Of a stretch of DNA of 64,000 nucleotides, positions 54,581 through 64,000 are shown in pieces. This DNA is from Geodermatophilus sabuli (GTDB taxonomy: Bacteria; Actinomycetota; Actinomycetes; Mycobacteriales; Geodermatophilaceae): contig NZ_JAAGWF010000007.1 of the NCBI RefSeq assembly GCF_010686765.1, positions 124,001-188,000 of the forward strand. Direction: 5' to 3'. The notes under the pieces are model-generated. The model was not told where the DNA came from. It worked only from the letters and a program-made list of their open reading frames with translations, and did not search any database. Both the position numbers and the translations under genes were made by a program. Position 1 is the stretch's first letter. Every line of letters starts with the position of its first letter.

Positions 54581-56103
54581 GGGCGCACCCCGCGGGGCCG
54601 CTGCACGCGGGCATCGCCCCGCCGCCGGCCGCCGGCGCGCCCCCGGCCGACCTCGGCGTCCTCGACCCGCACGTGTGGCCCCGTTCGGCCCAGCGGGTAG
54701 ACGGCGAACTGCGGCTGGGCGGCCGGCCGGTCACCGAGCTGGCCCGCGCCCACGGGACGCCGCTGTTCGTCCTCGACGAGGCCGACTTCCGTGGCCGGGC
54801 CGCCGACTTCGCGGCCGCCTTCGACGGCGCGGACGTGCACTACGCCTCCAAGGCCTTCCTCTGCGGGCAGGTGGCCCGGTGGATCGCCGACGACGGCCTG
54901 CACCTGGACGCCTGCTCCGGCAACGAGCTGGCCGTCGCGCTGGCCGCCGGCTTCCCGGCCGGGCGGATCGCGCTGCACGGCAACAACAAGAGCCTGGTCG
55001 AGCTGCAGCTGGCCGTCGACGCCGGCATCGGGCACGTCGTGCTCGACTCCTTCGACGAGATCGACCGGCTGCTGCCGCTGGCCGGCGCCCGGGTGGCCGC
55101 CGGGGGCGCCCCGGTGCCGGTGCTGATCCGCACGACCGTGGGCATCGAGGCGCACACCCACGAGTTCATCGCCACCGCCCACGAGGACCAGAAGTTCGGC
55201 TTCTCGCTCGCCACCGGCGACGCGCTGGCCGCGGCCCGCCGGGTGGTCGCCGAGCCGGCGCTGCGGCTGACCGGCCTGCACAGCCACATCGGCTCGCAGA
55301 TCTTCGACACCGCCGGTTTCGAGGCCGCCGCCCACCGCGTGGTCGGCCTGCTCGGTGCGGTCCGGGACGCGACCGGCGAGGTGCTGCCCGAGCTGAACCT
55401 CGGGGGCGGCTTCGGCATCGCCTACCTGCCCGAGGACGACCCGGTCAGCCCGGACGACGTGGCGTCGCGGCTGCGGGCCGTGGTGGCCCGCGAGTGCGCC
55501 GAGCTGGACCTGCCGATGCCGCGGCTGGCCGTCGAGCCGGGCCGGGCGATCGCGGCGCCGGGCACCGTCACCCTGTACGAGATCGGCACCATCAAGCCGG
55601 TGCAGCTGGGGGCCAGCGGTGCCCCGGGGACGCCGCTGGTGCGCAACTACGTCTCGGTGGACGGCGGGATGAGCGACAACATCCGCACCGCCCTCTACGA
55701 CGCCGCCTACACCTGCGTGCTGGCCAACCGCACCTCCGACGCCGCGCCCGCGCTGTGCCGGGTGGTCGGCAAGCACTGCGAGAGCGGCGACATCCTGGTC
55801 CGCGACCTCTGGCTGCCCTCGGACGTGCAGCCCGGCGACCTGCTCGCCGTCGCCGCCACCGGCGCCTACTGCTGGTCGATGGCCAGCAACTACAACTACC
55901 TGCTGAAGCCGCCGGTGGTCGCGGTGCGGGAGGGCGTCGCCACCGAGATCGTGCGGCGTCAGACACTGTCGGACGTGTTCGCCCTCGACGCCGTCCTCGC
56001 CGACCTGCCCGCGCCCTCCCCGGCCATCGACCAGCCCGCGCCGGAGCACGCCGCGGGGGTCCGCTCGACGAGCTCGCGGGTCGACGTGGAGGTGCAGTCG
56101 TGA
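54577..56103 (+). CDS. lysA: Diaminopimelate decarboxylase
   Basis: 508 residues from GTG 54577 (overlap with argS). PLP Lys is in [53 protein letters not shown] and [19 protein letters not shown] follow in the order of the alanine-racemase-fold decarboxylases, and the second active-site part is [17 protein letters not shown]. It makes lysine from meso-diaminopimelate. The tail of about 35 residues after DVFALD is low in complexity. Confidence 0.97.
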   Translation: MRAHPAGPLHAGIAPPPAAGAPPADLGVLDPHVWPRSAQRVDGELRLGGRPVTELARAHGTPLFVLDEADFRGRAADFAAAFDGADVHYASKAFLCGQVARWIADDGLHLDACSGNELAVALAAGFPAGRIALHGNNKSLVELQLAVDAGIGHVVLDSFDEIDRLLPLAGARVAAGGAPVPVLIRTTVGIEAHTHEFIATAHEDQKFGFSLATGDALAAARRVVAEPALRLTGLHSHIGSQIFDTAGFEAAAHRVVGLLGAVRDATGEVLPELNLGGGFGIAYLPEDDPVSPDDVASRLRAVVARECAELDLPMPRLAVEPGRAIAAPGTVTLYEIGTIKPVQLGASGAPGTPLVRNYVSVDGGMSDNIRTALYDAAYTCVLANRTSDAAPALCRVVGKHCESGDILVRDLWLPSDVQPGDLLAVAATGAYCWSMASNYNYLLKPPVVAVREGVATEIVRRQTLSDVFALDAVLADLPAPSPAIDQPAPEHAAGVRSTSSRVDVEVQS

Positions 56104-57407
56104 GCGCTCCGCTCAAGGTGGCCCTGCTGGGCTGCGGCACCGTCGGCGGGGCGGTGCTCCGGCTGCTCGACCAGCAGGCCGAGGACCTCGCCGCCCGCAT
56201 CGGCCGGCCGGTGGAGGTGGCCGGCGTCGCCGTCCGCCGTCCCGACCGGCACCCCGAGGTGCCGGCGCACCTGCTCACCACCGACGCCCACGGCCTGGTG
56301 ACCCGGCCCGACGTCGACCTCGTCGTCGAGGTCATCGGCGGCATCGAGCCGGTGCGCTCGCTGCTGCTGGCCGCCTTCGAGGCGGGCAAGTCGGTGGTCA
56401 GCGCGAACAAGGCGCTGCTGGCCGACGACGGCTCCGCGCTGCACCACGCCGCCGCCAAGGCCGGCGTGGACCTCTACTACGAGGCGTCGGTCGCCGGGGC
56501 GATCCCGCTGCTGCGCCCCCTGCGGGAGTCGCTGGCCGGCGACCAGCTGCGCCGGGTGGTGGGCATCGTCAACGGGACGACCAACTACATCCTCTCCCGC
56601 ATGGCCGAGACCGGGGCCGGCTTCACCGAGGCGCTGGCCGAGGCGACCGAGCTCGGCTACGCCGAGGCCGACCCGACCGCCGACGTCGACGGCTTCGACG
56701 CCGCCGCCAAGGCCGCGATCCTCGCCTCGCTGGCGTTCCACACCGAGGTCACCGCCGCGGACGTCTACCGCGAGGGCATCTCCGCGGTCACCGCCACCGA
56801 CGTGGCCCGGGCCGCCGAGATCGGCTGCACGGTGAAGCTGCTGGCCATCTGCGAGCGGGTCGCGCCGGCGGGCGAGGACGCCGAGGGCGGGGACTCCGTC
56901 GCCGTCCGCGTGCACCCGGCGATGATCCCGACGACGCACCCGCTGGCCGCCGTCGGCGGGGCGTTCAACGCCGTCTTCGTCGAGGCCGAGGCCGCCGGCC
57001 AGCTGATGTTCTACGGCCAGGGCGCGGGTGGGGAGCCCACCGCCAGCGCCGTCCTCGGCGACCTCGTCGCCGTCGCGCGCAACCGGGCGGCCGGCGTCGC
57101 CGGCCCCGGCGTCACGACCTACGCGGGGTTGCCCGCGCGGCCGATCGCCGAGACCCCGACGCGGTACCACGTCAGCCTCGACGTCGCGGACAAGCCCGGT
57201 GTGCTCGCCACGGTCGCGCAGGAGTTCGCGCGCAACGGGGTGAGCATCGCCACCGTCCGTCAGGACGGGCACGGCGACGCCGCCACGCTGGTGATCGTCA
57301 CCCACAGCGCTCCCGACGCCGCCCTGTCGCGAACCGTCACCGCGCTCCGGGAGATGCCCGCCGTGCGCGCTGTGACCAGCATCCTGCGGGTGGAGGGACT
57401 CTCATGA
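56100..57407 (+). CDS. hom: Homoserine dehydrogenase with ACT domain
   Basis: 435 residues; GTG 56100 overlaps lysA. NAD(P) motif [12 protein letters not shown], catalytic region [12 protein letters not shown] and [17 protein letters not shown], then [11 protein letters not shown] and [20 protein letters not shown] with the catalytic Lys. A C-terminal ACT domain ([20 protein letters not shown]) should confer threonine feedback. It reduces aspartate semialdehyde to homoserine for threonine and methionine. An insertion near residue 258 ([11 protein letters not shown]) is variable. Confidence 0.97.
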   Translation: MSAPLKVALLGCGTVGGAVLRLLDQQAEDLAARIGRPVEVAGVAVRRPDRHPEVPAHLLTTDAHGLVTRPDVDLVVEVIGGIEPVRSLLLAAFEAGKSVVSANKALLADDGSALHHAAAKAGVDLYYEASVAGAIPLLRPLRESLAGDQLRRVVGIVNGTTNYILSRMAETGAGFTEALAEATELGYAEADPTADVDGFDAAAKAAILASLAFHTEVTAADVYREGISAVTATDVARAAEIGCTVKLLAICERVAPAGEDAEGGDSVAVRVHPAMIPTTHPLAAVGGAFNAVFVEAEAAGQLMFYGQGAGGEPTASAVLGDLVAVARNRAAGVAGPGVTTYAGLPARPIAETPTRYHVSLDVADKPGVLATVAQEFARNGVSIATVRQDGHGDAATLVIVTHSAPDAALSRTVTALREMPAVRAVTSILRVEGLS

Positions 57408-58489
57408 CCACGGAGCTGCCGGTGCGGCGCACGGCCTCGCCGTACTGGCCAGGGCTGATCGAGGCCTACCGCGACCGGCTGCCGGTGAGCGACAGCACGC
57501 CGGTGGTCACCCTCCAGGAGGGTGCGACGCCGCTGGTGCCGGCGCCGGAGCTGTCCCGCCGCACGGGCTGCGACGTGTACCTCAAGGTCGAGGGCGCCAA
57601 CCCGACCGGGTCGTTCAAGGACCGCGGGATGACGATGGCCATCACCAAGGCCGTCGAGGAGGGCGCGCAGGCGGTCATCTGCGCCTCCACCGGCAACACC
57701 AGCGCCAGCGCCGCGGCCTACGCCGCCCGTGCCGGCCTGGTCTGCGCCGTCCTCGTGCCGCAGGGCAAGATCGCTCTGGGGAAGCTCGCCCAGGCGCTGG
57801 TGCACGGGGCCAAGCTGCTGCAGGTCGACGGCAACTTCGACGACTGCCTCGCGCTCGCCAGCAAGCTCTCGATCGACTACCCGGTCAGCCTGGTCAACAG
57901 CGTGAACCAGTACCGCATCGAGGGCCAGAAGACGGCGTCCTTCGAGATCGTCGACGTCCTCGGCGACGCCCCCGACATCCACTGCCTGCCGGTCGGCAAC
58001 GCCGGCAACATCACCGCCTACTGGCAGGGGTACCGCGAGTACGCCGCCGACGGCACCGCGACCCGGACGCCGCGGATGTGGGGCTTCCAGGCCGCCGGCG
58101 CGGCGCCGATCGTCAGCGGGCAGGTCGTCGAGCAGCCGCAGACCATCGCCACCGCGATCCGGATCGGCAACCCGGCCTCCTGGACCAAGGCGCTGGCCGC
58201 CCGCGACGAGTCCGGCGGGCGGATCGACGCGGTCACCGACCGCGCTATCCTGGCCGCCTACCGGCTGCTGGCCCGCAGCGAGGCGGTGTTCGTCGAGCCC
58301 GCGTCGGCGGCCTCGGTCGCGGGGTTGCTGCAGGTCGCGGAGGCCGGGGAGCTCGAGCCGGGCCAGCGGGTCGTCTGCACGGTCACCGGGAACGGCCTCA
58401 AGGACCCCGACTGGGCCATCTCCGGAGCGCCCGCGCCGGTGACCGTCCCCGTCGACGCCGGCGTGGCCGCCGCCCAGCTGGGCCTGTGA
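57404..58489 (+). CDS. thrC: Threonine synthase
   Basis: 361 residues, ATGA overlap with hom. PLP-binding Lys in [56 protein letters not shown] (phosphate loop) and [11 protein letters not shown]. The length is that of the short class used by Actinobacteria. Makes threonine from O-phosphohomoserine. Confidence 0.97.
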   Translation: MTTELPVRRTASPYWPGLIEAYRDRLPVSDSTPVVTLQEGATPLVPAPELSRRTGCDVYLKVEGANPTGSFKDRGMTMAITKAVEEGAQAVICASTGNTSASAAAYAARAGLVCAVLVPQGKIALGKLAQALVHGAKLLQVDGNFDDCLALASKLSIDYPVSLVNSVNQYRIEGQKTASFEIVDVLGDAPDIHCLPVGNAGNITAYWQGYREYAADGTATRTPRMWGFQAAGAAPIVSGQVVEQPQTIATAIRIGNPASWTKALAARDESGGRIDAVTDRAILAAYRLLARSEAVFVEPASAASVAGLLQVAEAGELEPGQRVVCTVTGNGLKDPDWAISGAPAPVTVPVDAGVAAAQLGL

Positions 58490-59400
58490 GCCCGACCGTC
58501 CGCGTCCGCGTGCCGGCCACCAGCGCCAACCTGGGGCCCGCGTTCGACTGCGCCGGGCTGGCGCTGACCTGCCACGACGTCCTGGAGTTCACGGTCGCAC
58601 CGGCCGGGCTGGCCGTGGAGGTGACCGGCGTCGGCGCCGGCGAGCTGCCCACCGACGAGACGCACCTCGTCGTCCGGGCCTTCCGGGCGGCCTGCGCCGA
58701 CCTCGGCTGGAGTCCGACGGGGCTGCGCGTGGTCGCCGAGAACGGCATCCCGCAGGGGCGGGGGATGGGCTCCTCGGCCGCCGCCGTGGTCGCCGGGGTG
58801 CTGGGCGCCTGGGGGCTGTGCCCCGACGTCGAGACCATCGACCTCGACGAGGTGCTGCGGCTGGCCACGGAGCTCGAGGGCCATCCCGACAACGTGGCCG
58901 CCTGCCTGCTGGGAGGGGCGACCCTGTCGTGGATGACCGCCGACGGTGCGCGCGCCGACCGGCTCACGGTGCACCCGGACGTCGTGCCGGTGCTGCTGGT
59001 CCCCGACGCGACGCTGTCGACGCACCTGGCCCGCGGCCTGCTGCCCGACGTCGTCCCGCACGGTGACGCCGCCTTCACCGCCGGGCGGGCCGCGCTGCTG
59101 GTGCACGCACTGACCACCGAGCCGGCCCTGCTGCTCGAGGCCACCGAGGACCGGCTCCACCAGCGGCAGCGCGCCGAGGCGATGCCGGCCTCGCTGGCGC
59201 TCGTGGACCGGCTGCGCGCGGCAGGGCACGCCGCGGTCGTGTCCGGCGCCGGACCGACGGTCCTGACGCTCGCGCAGGGCCCCGCGGCGGCGCAGGAGGT
59301 CGCGGGACTCACCCCTCCGGGGTGGACCGTCCTCCCCGTGGAGGTGGACACCTCGGGGGCCCGCGTGCTCGCCGGGCGACCTCAGGTATCGTCTCGGTAA
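58486..59400 (+). CDS. thrB: Homoserine kinase
   Basis: 304 residues; GTG 58486 overlaps thrC. GHMP kinase: [20 protein letters not shown] at the start, ATP loop [34 protein letters not shown], and C-terminal [12 protein letters not shown]. It phosphorylates homoserine. Last gene of the argS-lysA-hom-thrC-thrB run. Confidence 0.96.
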   Translation: MSPTVRVRVPATSANLGPAFDCAGLALTCHDVLEFTVAPAGLAVEVTGVGAGELPTDETHLVVRAFRAACADLGWSPTGLRVVAENGIPQGRGMGSSAAAVVAGVLGAWGLCPDVETIDLDEVLRLATELEGHPDNVAACLLGGATLSWMTADGARADRLTVHPDVVPVLLVPDATLSTHLARGLLPDVVPHGDAAFTAGRAALLVHALTTEPALLLEATEDRLHQRQRAEAMPASLALVDRLRAAGHAAVVSGAGPTVLTLAQGPAAAQEVAGLTPPGWTVLPVEVDTSGARVLAGRPQVSSR

Positions 59401-59427
59401 CGAGGAACACACCGGTACCGACCAGTG

Positions 59428-59456
59428 TTGTCGTGGCCGTGAGCTGCTACTAGGCT
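59428..59456 (+). promoter_or_regulatory. Probable rho promoter
   Basis: TTGTCG (59428-59433), 17 nt, TAGGCT (59451-59456). A start near 59463 would give a leader of about 182 nt before the rho GTG. The -10 overlaps the hairpin at 59436-59462. Confidence 0.6.
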
Positions 59457-59462
59457 CACGGC
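59436..59462. repeat. Inverted repeat over the rho promoter
   Basis: GCCGTGAGC, nine bases, GCTCACGGC. It follows thrB by 35 bp and spans the spacer and -10 of the rho promoter, so it may be a thrB terminator or an operator. The half-site contains GTGAG/CTCAC. Confidence 0.5.
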
Positions 59463-59529
59463 GTAGCCGCCCAGTCGGGCGAGCCTCGCGCGGGACGTTG
59501 CAGACGATCCATTCCGTCGCCGCAGATCC

Positions 59530-59573
59530 GCCTCGCACCCACTCGATCTCGTTCTCCCCTCTGTCCCGCTCCC
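59530..59573 (+). promoter_or_regulatory. C-rich, G-poor tract in the rho leader (rut-like)
   Basis: This stretch, including CTCGATCTCGTTCTCCCCTC and TGTCCCGCTCC, is far poorer in G than surrounding DNA and rich in YC dinucleotides, the features of Rho utilisation sites. It lies in the untranslated rho leader, so Rho could terminate its own transcript early. Confidence 0.4.
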
Positions 59574-59601
59574 GGGGCCGGACGGGAGGGCCAGGTCACC
59601 C

Positions 59602-59621
59602 CCTGCGCTGGTAGGCGCAGG
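59602..59621 (+). promoter_or_regulatory. Hairpin just before the rho Shine-Dalgarno
   Basis: CCTGCGC, six bases, GCGCAGG, ending nine bases before GGAAGG (59631-59636), the rho ribosome-binding site. It could affect translation initiation. Confidence 0.4.
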
Positions 59622-59644
59622 TCACCGCAGGGAAGGACCTGTAC

Positions 59645-61888
59645 GTGAGTGACACCACCGACCTCGTCGCGGACGCCCCTCAGGGCGCTGGCACGGACGA
59701 GGCACCTGCCGCTCCTGGGACGGCAGGCCGCACCCGCCGCCGCGGCAGCGGGCTGTCCGGCATGCTGCTGCCCGAGCTGCAGCGGCTGGCGGCCGAGCTC
59801 GGCATCCCTGGCACCGGCCGGATGCGCAAGGGCGACCTGGTCGCCGCCATCTCCGAGCGCCAGGTGGGCGAGCCCGCTCCCGCCGCGCCGGTCAACGGCA
59901 CGCCGTCCGGCGGCCCAGTGGCCGACGTCCCCGACGCCGCCGGCGCCGGGACCCCCGCCGCCGAGCCCGCCCCGGCTCCGCCCATCGAGGCCCCGGTCAG
60001 CGGCGGCGCCAACGGCACGCCGGTGACCCCCACCAGCGACACCATGCCGGAGGCGGCGCCCCGTCGCCGCCGCGCCGCGAGCCGGCCTGCCGGAGCACCG
60101 GGGGCAGACGCCTCCGCCCCCGCGCCCGCCGCCGAGGCCCCCTCCACCACCCCCGAGCCGCGCACCGAGGCGCCCGCCGCCGACAGCACCGCGCCGGCGC
60201 CCGCGCCCGCGCGCACCGAGGACGAGCGCCCCGAGGGCGAGCGGCCGCAGCGGAGCCGGGACCGCGGCGAGCGCGGTACCCGCACCCGCGGCGACCGGGA
60301 CGGCGCCGGCCGGGACAGTCGCGACAACGGCGACCGTGCCGAGCGCGGCCCCCGCGACAACGGCGACCGCACCCGGGACACCCGCGACGGCGCCGACCGG
60401 CCCGAGCGCGGTCTCCGTGACAACGGCGACCGCACGCGCGACAACGCCGCCCGGGACAACGCCCCTCGGGACAACGCGAACCGCGACGGCGGCAACCGTG
60501 ACAACGCCAACCGCGAGGGCGCCGGCCGCGGCCCGGACCGGAACGAGCGTGCCGGCCGGCCGGACACCCGCGACAACGCCAGCCGCAACGACCGCACCGA
60601 CCGGGGCGGCAACGACCGCCCGGACGAGGACGACGACGACTTCGAGGGTGGGCGCGGCCGTCGCGGGCGCCGCTACCGCGACCGCAACCGCCGCGGGACC
60701 ACCACCGGCCGGGAGCGCTTCGAGCCCACCGAGCCCACGGTCAGCGACGACGACGTCCTGCTGCCCGTCGCCGGCATCCTCGACGTCCTGGACAACTACG
60801 CGTTCGTCCGCACGTCGGGCTACCTGACCGGGCCGAACGACGTCTACGTCTCGCTGTCACAGGTGCGCCGGCACGGCCTGCGCCGCGGTGACGCGATCAC
60901 CGGCGCCGTCCGCCAGCCGCGCGAGGGCGAGCGCAAGGACAAGTACAACGCGCTGGTCCGGCTCGACACCGTCAACGGCCTGGACCCCGAGCAGGCCCGC
61001 CAGCGGCCGGACTTCACCAAGCTGACCCCGCTCTACCCGCAGGAGCGCCTGCGGCTGGAGACCGAGCCGCACCTGCTGACCACCCGCGTCATGGACCTGG
61101 TCATGCCGATCGGCAAGGGGCAGCGGGCACTGATCGTGAGCCCGCCCAAGGCCGGCAAGACGATGGTGCTGCAGTCGATCGCCAACGCGATCACGACGAA
61201 CAACCCCGAGTGCCACCTCATGGTCGTCCTCGTCGACGAGCGGCCCGAGGAGGTCACCGACATGCAGCGCTCGGTGAAGGGCGAGGTCATCGCCTCGACC
61301 TTCGACCGGCCGCCGTCGGACCACACCACGGTCGCGGAGCTGTCCATCGAGCGGGCCAAGCGCCTGGTCGAGATGGGCCACGACGTCGTCGTCCTGCTGG
61401 ACTCGATCACCCGGCTGGGTCGCGCCTACAACCTGGCGGCCCCGGCCAGCGGGCGCATCCTGTCCGGTGGTGTGGACTCCACGGCGCTGTACCCGCCGAA
61501 GCGCTTCCTCGGCGCCGCCCGCAACATCGAGAACGGCGGCTCGCTGACCATCATCGCCTCGGCGCTGGTGGAGACGGGCTCCACGATGGACACGGTCATC
61601 TTCGAGGAGTTCAAGGGCACCGGTAACGCGGAGATCAAGCTCGACCGCCGGCTGGCGGACAAGCGGGTCTTCCCGGCCGTCGACGTCAACGCGTCGGGCA
61701 CGCGCAAGGAGGAGATCCTCATGTCGCCCGACGAGCTCGCCATCGTCATCAAGCTGCGCCGGGTGCTCGCCGCGCTCGAGCCGCAGCAGGCGCTGGAGCT
61801 GCTGCTCGACAAGCTGAAGAAGACCCGCAACAACATCGAGTTCCTCATGCAGATCCAGAAGACGACGCTCGGCCCCGGCAACGACTGA
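59645..61888 (+). CDS. rho: Transcription termination factor Rho with long Arg/Asp/Asn-rich insertion
   Basis: 747 residues from GTG 59645, against about 420 in Escherichia coli. Rho_N helical domain at about 37-72 ([19 protein letters not shown]), then about 285 residues of low complexity: first Ala/Pro/Thr, then Arg/Asp/Asn repeats ([15 protein letters not shown]) ending in a basic [15 protein letters not shown] patch. The RNA-binding cold-shock domain starts near 373 ([20 protein letters not shown]). The ATPase has [13 protein letters not shown] (P-loop), [11 protein letters not shown] and [11 protein letters not shown]. The hexamer terminates transcription; the insertion adds RNA contact in actinobacterial Rho. 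Confidence 0.97.
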   Translation: MSDTTDLVADAPQGAGTDEAPAAPGTAGRTRRRGSGLSGMLLPELQRLAAELGIPGTGRMRKGDLVAAISERQVGEPAPAAPVNGTPSGGPVADVPDAAGAGTPAAEPAPAPPIEAPVSGGANGTPVTPTSDTMPEAAPRRRRAASRPAGAPGADASAPAPAAEAPSTTPEPRTEAPAADSTAPAPAPARTEDERPEGERPQRSRDRGERGTRTRGDRDGAGRDSRDNGDRAERGPRDNGDRTRDTRDGADRPERGLRDNGDRTRDNAARDNAPRDNANRDGGNRDNANREGAGRGPDRNERAGRPDTRDNASRNDRTDRGGNDRPDEDDDDFEGGRGRRGRRYRDRNRRGTTTGRERFEPTEPTVSDDDVLLPVAGILDVLDNYAFVRTSGYLTGPNDVYVSLSQVRRHGLRRGDAITGAVRQPREGERKDKYNALVRLDTVNGLDPEQARQRPDFTKLTPLYPQERLRLETEPHLLTTRVMDLVMPIGKGQRALIVSPPKAGKTMVLQSIANAITTNNPECHLMVVLVDERPEEVTDMQRSVKGEVIASTFDRPPSDHTTVAELSIERAKRLVEMGHDVVVLLDSITRLGRAYNLAAPASGRILSGGVDSTALYPPKRFLGAARNIENGGSLTIIASALVETGSTMDTVIFEEFKGTGNAEIKLDRRLADKRVFPAVDVNASGTRKEEILMSPDELAIVIKLRRVLAALEPQQALELLLDKLKKTRNNIEFLMQIQKTTLGPGND

Positions 61889-61891
61889 ACG

Positions 61892-61945
61892 AGGACCCCG
61901 GGGCCCCACCGCTCGCGAGCTCGCGTGGGGCCCCGCAGCGGGGCC
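61892..61945. repeat. Copy of dispersed intergenic inverted repeat (copy 5, inverted)
   Basis: AGGACCCCGGGGCCCCACCG and CGTGGGGCCCCGCAGCGG surround CTCGCGAGCTCGCG. Its reverse complement aligns with the copy at 13688. It lies just after the rho stop and probably serves as its terminator. Confidence 0.65.
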
Positions 61946-62066
61946 GTCACCGGCGGGTGTGGGCCGTCGGGGATACTGGGCGATCGAGCCCCGCGGCGTG
62001 GCCGGAATGACCGGCCGGCCGCCGGCGTTCCACCACTCGAACGACACAGACTTCGGAAGAGGCGAG

Positions 62067-62297
62067 ATGAAGCAGGGAATCCACCCCGACTACCACACCA
62101 CCACGGTGACCTGTGGCTGCGGGAACACGTTCACCACCCGCAGCACGGCGCCCGGCGGCACGCTGACCGTCGAGACCTGCTCCGCTTGCCACCCCTTCTA
62201 CACGGGCAAGCAGCGGATCCTGGACACCGGCGGCCGCGTCGCCCGCTTCGAGAAGCGGTTCGGCAAGCGCAACGCCGGCACCGGCGCCGAGAAGTAG
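62067..62297 (+). CDS. rpmE: 50S ribosomal protein L31 (zinc-binding C+ form)
   Basis: 76 residues from ATG 62067. It starts [20 protein letters not shown] and carries C16-x-C18 and [15 protein letters not shown], the four-cysteine zinc site of the C+ form, which is replaced by the C- form under zinc limitation. RFEKRFGKR forms the C-terminal basic part. Single gene with its own terminator. Confidence 0.97.
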   Translation: MKQGIHPDYHTTTVTCGCGNTFTTRSTAPGGTLTVETCSACHPFYTGKQRILDTGGRVARFEKRFGKRNAGTGAEK

Positions 62298-62305
62298 CAC
62301 ACCCG

Positions 62306-62345
62306 ACGGCGCCCGCCCCACCCTCGACGGTGGGGCGGGCGCCGT
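62306..62345 (+). terminator. Terminator after rpmE
   Basis: A 17-bp perfect stem: ACGGCGCCCGCCCCACC (62306-62322), loop CTCGAC, and its complement at 62329-62345. It lies 8 bp after the rpmE stop. Confidence 0.75.
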
Positions 62346-62396
62346 TGCCATGTCCGGACCCCGTTCGCATGACCGCACGTCCCGAGAGGTGCCCCC

Positions 62397-63488
62397 ATGA
62401 GCAGCAGCACCGTGGCCGGGCCGACCGGCCAGCCCGACCTGCTGAGCGGGCTGCTGGCCGAGCACGCCGCGCTGGAGAGCGAGCTGGCCGACCCGGCCGT
62501 GCACGCCGACCAGGCGCGCGCCCGGCGCCTGGGGCGCCGGTACGCACAGCTCGCGCCGCTCGTCGAGACCGCCCGCGCCCTCGACGAGGCGCGTGGCGAC
62601 CTCGGCACCGCCCGCGAGCTGGCCGCCGAGGACCCGACCTTCGCCACCGAGGCCGCCGGGCTCGAGCTGCGGATCGACGAGCTGACCGGCCGGTTGCGCG
62701 AGCTCCTGCTGCCCAAGGACCCCGACGACGACAAGGACGTCATCCTCGAGATCAAGGCGGGGGAGGGCGGCGCGGAGTCGGCCCTGTTCGCCGGCGACCT
62801 GCTGCGCATGTACCTGCGCTACGCCGAGCGGCGGGGCTGGTCGGCCGAGGTCATCGACGCGGTCGAGGCCGACCTGGGCGGGTACAAGGACGTCTCGGTC
62901 GCGGTGAAGTCACGCGGGGACGAGGGCATCTGGTCGCGGCTGAAGTTCGAGGGCGGCGTGCACCGCGTCCAGCGGGTGCCGGTCACCGAGTCGCAGGGCC
63001 GCATCCACACCTCGGCTGCCGGTGTCCTGGTCCTCCCCGAGGCGGAGGAGGTCGACGTCACCGTCGACCCGAACGACCTCCGCATCGACGTCTTCCGGTC
63101 CTCGGGGCCGGGCGGGCAGAGCGTGAACACGACCGACTCCGCCGTCCGCATCACGCACCTGCCCAGCGGCATCGTGGTCAGCTGCCAGAACGAGAAGAGC
63201 CAGCTGCAGAACAGGGAGTCCGCCCTGCGGATCCTGCGCTCGCGGCTGCTGGCGGCCGCCCGTGAGGAGGCCGCCGCCGTGGCCAGCGACCAGCGCCGCA
63301 GCCAGGTGCGGACGATGGACCGCAGCGAGCGGGTGCGCACCTACAACTTCCCGGAGAACCGGATCGCCGACCACCGGGTCGGCTTCAAGGCGCACAACCT
63401 CGACCAGGTCCTCGACGGCGAGCTCGACGCGGTCATCGACGCGCTGACCCGCGCGCACACCGCCGAGCTCATGGCGGCGGGCTCCTGA
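62397..63488 (+). CDS. prfA: Peptide chain release factor 1
   Basis: 363 residues from ATG 62397 with GAGAGGTG upstream. RF1 identity is set by the codon-recognition tripeptide PVT in [16 protein letters not shown] (RF2 would have SPF). The peptidyl-tRNA hydrolysis motif is [18 protein letters not shown], with the GGQ that PrmC methylates. It recognises UAA and UAG. Followed by prmC with a 4-bp overlap. Confidence 0.97.
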   Translation: MSSSTVAGPTGQPDLLSGLLAEHAALESELADPAVHADQARARRLGRRYAQLAPLVETARALDEARGDLGTARELAAEDPTFATEAAGLELRIDELTGRLRELLLPKDPDDDKDVILEIKAGEGGAESALFAGDLLRMYLRYAERRGWSAEVIDAVEADLGGYKDVSVAVKSRGDEGIWSRLKFEGGVHRVQRVPVTESQGRIHTSAAGVLVLPEAEEVDVTVDPNDLRIDVFRSSGPGGQSVNTTDSAVRITHLPSGIVVSCQNEKSQLQNRESALRILRSRLLAAAREEAAAVASDQRRSQVRTMDRSERVRTYNFPENRIADHRVGFKAHNLDQVLDGELDAVIDALTRAHTAELMAAGS

Positions 63489-64000
63489 ACACCCGTCCGC
63501 TGCTCGCCGACGCCGCGCGGCAGCTGGCCGACGCCGGCGTCGAGTCCCCGCGGGTGGACGCCGAACTGCTGCTCGCCCACGTGCTGGCCGTTCCCCGGAC
63601 CCGGCTGCTGACCCTCGACGACGTCCCCGCCGACGCCGCCGCGCGGTTCGAGGCGCTCGTCGGGCAGCGGGCGGACCGGGTGCCGCTGCAGCACCTCACC
63701 GGGCGGGCACCGTTCCGCTTCCTGGAGCTCGCCGTCGGCCCCGGCGTCTTCGTGCCGCGGCCGGAGACCGAGCTCCTGGCCGGCTGGGCGCTGGAGCGGC
63801 TGGCCGGCACCGACGGACCGATCGTCGTCGACCTGGGCAGTGGCTCCGGCGCGCTGGCGCTGTCCATCGCGCACGAGCACCCCGGTGCCCGGGTGACCGC
63901 GGTCGAGCGCGACCCCGGCGCCATCGCCTGGACCCGGCACAACGCCCTGACCCGCGTGGGGGCTGGGGACACCCCCGTGGGGGTCGTCGAGGGCGACATG
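63485..64000 (+). CDS. prmC: Release factor glutamine methyltransferase PrmC, cut by window edge, probable CTG start
   Basis: 172 codons are present before the window ends. From CTG 63485 the product reads [20 protein letters not shown] then [20 protein letters not shown], the normal PrmC N-terminal helices; [20 protein letters not shown] and the SAM-binding [16 protein letters not shown] follow. The NPPY motif lies beyond the edge. No ATG, GTG or TTG fits: upstream the frame has none near, and the first GTG (63555) would remove conserved helices. The CTG forms a CTGA overlap with the prfA stop, just like the ATGA/GTGA overlaps elsewhere in the window. Confidence 0.88.
   Translation, partial: MNTRPLLADAARQLADAGVESPRVDAELLLAHVLAVPRTRLLTLDDVPADAAARFEALVGQRADRVPLQHLTGRAPFRFLELAVGPGVFVPRPETELLAGWALERLAGTDGPIVVDLGSGSGALALSIAHEHPGARVTAVERDPGAIAWTRHNALTRVGAGDTPVGVVEGDM

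Overview
The window is a contiguous piece of a very GC-rich actinobacterial chromosome. The pairing of a SigR/RsrA-type thiol-stress sigma system with WhiB1, a PdtaS-type kinase, bL37, Kgd, Ni-superoxide dismutase and a DUF222/HNH gene, plus extreme G/C at third codon positions and frequent GTG starts, fits Geodermatophilales (Blastococcus/Geodermatophilus/Modestobacter-like). That assignment is inference from gene content and style; no database search was possible. Both window edges cut genes: the 3' part of an SRAP peptidase gene at the left and the 5' part of prmC at the right.

Layout. 1-9.5 kb: SRAP fragment, fused MFS/spermidine-synthase protein, YbaK deacylase, sigR-rsrA, bL37, a degenerate biotin carboxylase beside a stand-alone biotin carrier, a GNAT remnant, pdtaS, whiB1, a lipid kinase. 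9.5-16.9 kb: phospholipid genes psd-pssA with a GNAT and a HAD gene, a SpoIIE-type phosphatase, divergent sodN/sodX, a dTDP-sugar epimerase, malic enzyme, a START-like protein. 17-24.5 kb: a leftward run of a sphingosine-1-phosphate-lyase-like PLP enzyme, a GPH-type transporter, an acyltransferase, a secreted alpha/beta hydrolase and a two-component system. 24.5-30.9 kb: Bcr/CflA transporter with a tandem 96-bp duplication, DUF6104, kgd, ankyrin protein. 31-38.8 kb: ABC exporter, universal stress protein, class III cyclase, ABC-F ATPase, acyltransferase-like protein lacking its catalytic His, RibD_C protein, frameshifted HNH gene. 39-50.9 kb: GNAT, phaC with an overlapping small partner gene, acyl-CoA dehydrogenase, acyl-CoA ligase, SDR, GH16, hydrolase, VOC protein, LuxR/AAA regulator and small proteins. 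51-64 kb: tRNA-Arg(CCG), DUF305-DUF3105 pair, then the tightly coupled argS-lysA-hom-thrC-thrB series, rho with a long leader, rpmE, prfA, prmC.

How it fits together. Much of the window is core metabolism and information processing, with operons joined by 4-bp ATGA/GTGA stop-start overlaps. Several genes have a TANNNT box 6-8 nt before GTG, which suggests leaderless transcripts. The sigR gene carries an exact GGAAT-N18-GTT SigR-type promoter placed so that a longer, leaderless isoform could be made. The whiB1 upstream region holds a GTGA-N6-TCAC CRP-type palindrome.

No CRISPR array, prophage, insertion sequence or biosynthetic gene cluster was seen. The most unusual items are the pseudo-biotin-carboxylase/carrier pair, a dispersed intergenic inverted-repeat family (five copies), probable CTG start codons at prmC and a cyclase gene, the S1P-lyase-like cluster, an ArgRS with an altered HIGH motif, and a rho leader with promoter, hairpins and a C-rich, rut-like tract.
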